From contig CANHUW010000015.1 of assembly GCA_947463975.1 (NCBI GenBank), positions 1 through 16,217 of the forward strand: a stretch of 16,217 bases of DNA. The letters run 5' to 3'. Both the position numbers and the translations under genes were made by a program. Below, one piece after another: positions 15,860 through 16,217 of this stretch. This DNA comes from Bacteroidota bacterium (GTDB lineage: Bacteria; Bacteroidota; Bacteroidia; Chitinophagales; Chitinophagaceae). The first letter of the stretch is position 1; each line of letters opens with the position of its first letter. The notes beneath the pieces are model-generated. The model was not told the origin of the DNA, did no database searches, and saw only the letters and a program-made list of their open reading frames with translations.

Positions 15860-16217
15860 TTAAAAAAGTTTTGAAAATGGAAATAAGGAAGGCGTTGTAC
15901 GAATATACTCTTTATAGCTTTCTAAATGCCCCCATTTTTCCTTTCCAGAAATTTCTAAAATTCTAACGCCACTAACATAAACAAGCAACAAATAGGTAAA
16001 AATGGGAGAGATTAAAGTGATATACTGCCAACTCGAGAGTGAGGATAAAGACATAATAGATATTCCTAACCAAAGGGTAATTTCACCAAAATAGTTTGGA
16101 TGTCGTGAATAAGACCAAAGTCCATGACGAATAAATTGGTCCTTATTTTCAGGATTTTTACGAAAATTAGATTTTTGAGCATCCGCAATCATTTCAATGA
16201 TTAAACCACCAATGAAA
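15860..16217 (-). CDS. DUF1295 / steroid 5-alpha-reductase-like membrane protein, 5' end outside the window
   Basis: Only the C-terminal 119 residues are present; the frame stays open to the window edge (FIGGLIIEMIAD precedes the internal Met at 16192), so the start lies beyond it. The signature GLWSYSRHPNYFGEITLWLG is that of the DUF1295 family, integral-membrane proteins related to steroid 5-alpha reductases and isoprenylcysteine methyltransferases. Two hydrophobic segments (ITLWLGISIMSLSSL and YITLISPIFTYLLLVYVSG) and the closing KEKWGHLESYKEYIRTTPSLFPF are also typical. The biological substrate in bacteria is unknown. It is followed after one base by the FKBP gene. Confidence 0.9.
   Translation of the reverse strand, partial: FIGGLIIEMIADAQKSNFRKNPENKDQFIRHGLWSYSRHPNYFGEITLWLGISIMSLSSLSSWQYITLISPIFTYLLLVYVSGVRILEISGKEKWGHLESYKEYIRTTPSLFPFSKLF

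Overview
The window reads as chromosomal DNA of a low-GC member of the Bacteroidota. The evidence is an STN/carboxypeptidase-like/plug TonB-dependent receptor followed by a DUF4249 lipoprotein, signal peptides ending in GQ or AQ, near absence of Shine-Dalgarno sequences, and three promoters of the TAnnTTTG type used by this phylum. A Chitinophagales-type organism is my guess from protein style only; no rRNA or other marker is present.

Layout. (1) 1-825, + strand: the 3' end of an OprM/NodT-like outer-membrane efflux protein. (2) 827-4173: riboflavin biosynthesis. ribE, ribBA and ribH form a tight - strand operon, and ribD is divergent from a 42-bp intergenic region that holds two oppositely facing -7 elements. 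Together they supply every enzyme from GTP and ribulose 5-phosphate to riboflavin except the dephosphorylation step. (3) 4290-5471, -: a membrane-anchored DUF3179 protein with an internal duplication. (4) 5537-12529, -: a four-gene cell-envelope operon in the order small secreted protein of unknown function, TonB-dependent receptor, DUF4249 lipoprotein, and a large exported protein with macroglobulin-like and plug-like parts. It starts from a promoter overlaid by a perfect 8-bp inverted repeat that touches the start codon. (5) 12624-14175, -: pabB and pabC, overlapping, for the p-aminobenzoate branch of folate synthesis, with a clear promoter upstream. (6) 14275-14826, +: a small exported protein with no in-frame ATG start. 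(7) 14830-16217, -: an exported FKBP-type prolyl isomerase with an extra N-terminal domain, downstream of a truncated DUF1295 (steroid 5-alpha-reductase-like) membrane enzyme.

The metabolic genes are ordinary housekeeping. The part most likely to contain undescribed biology is the 7-kb receptor operon. Its parts recur in Bacteroidota, but I know of no experimentally defined substrate or mechanism for the combination, and its promoter architecture suggests dedicated regulation and a leaderless or nearly leaderless transcript. No RNA genes, CRISPR arrays, insertion sequences, riboswitches or convincing intrinsic terminators were seen. No stretch above 300 bases lacks a gene; the largest gaps are 4174-4289 and about 14176-14274.
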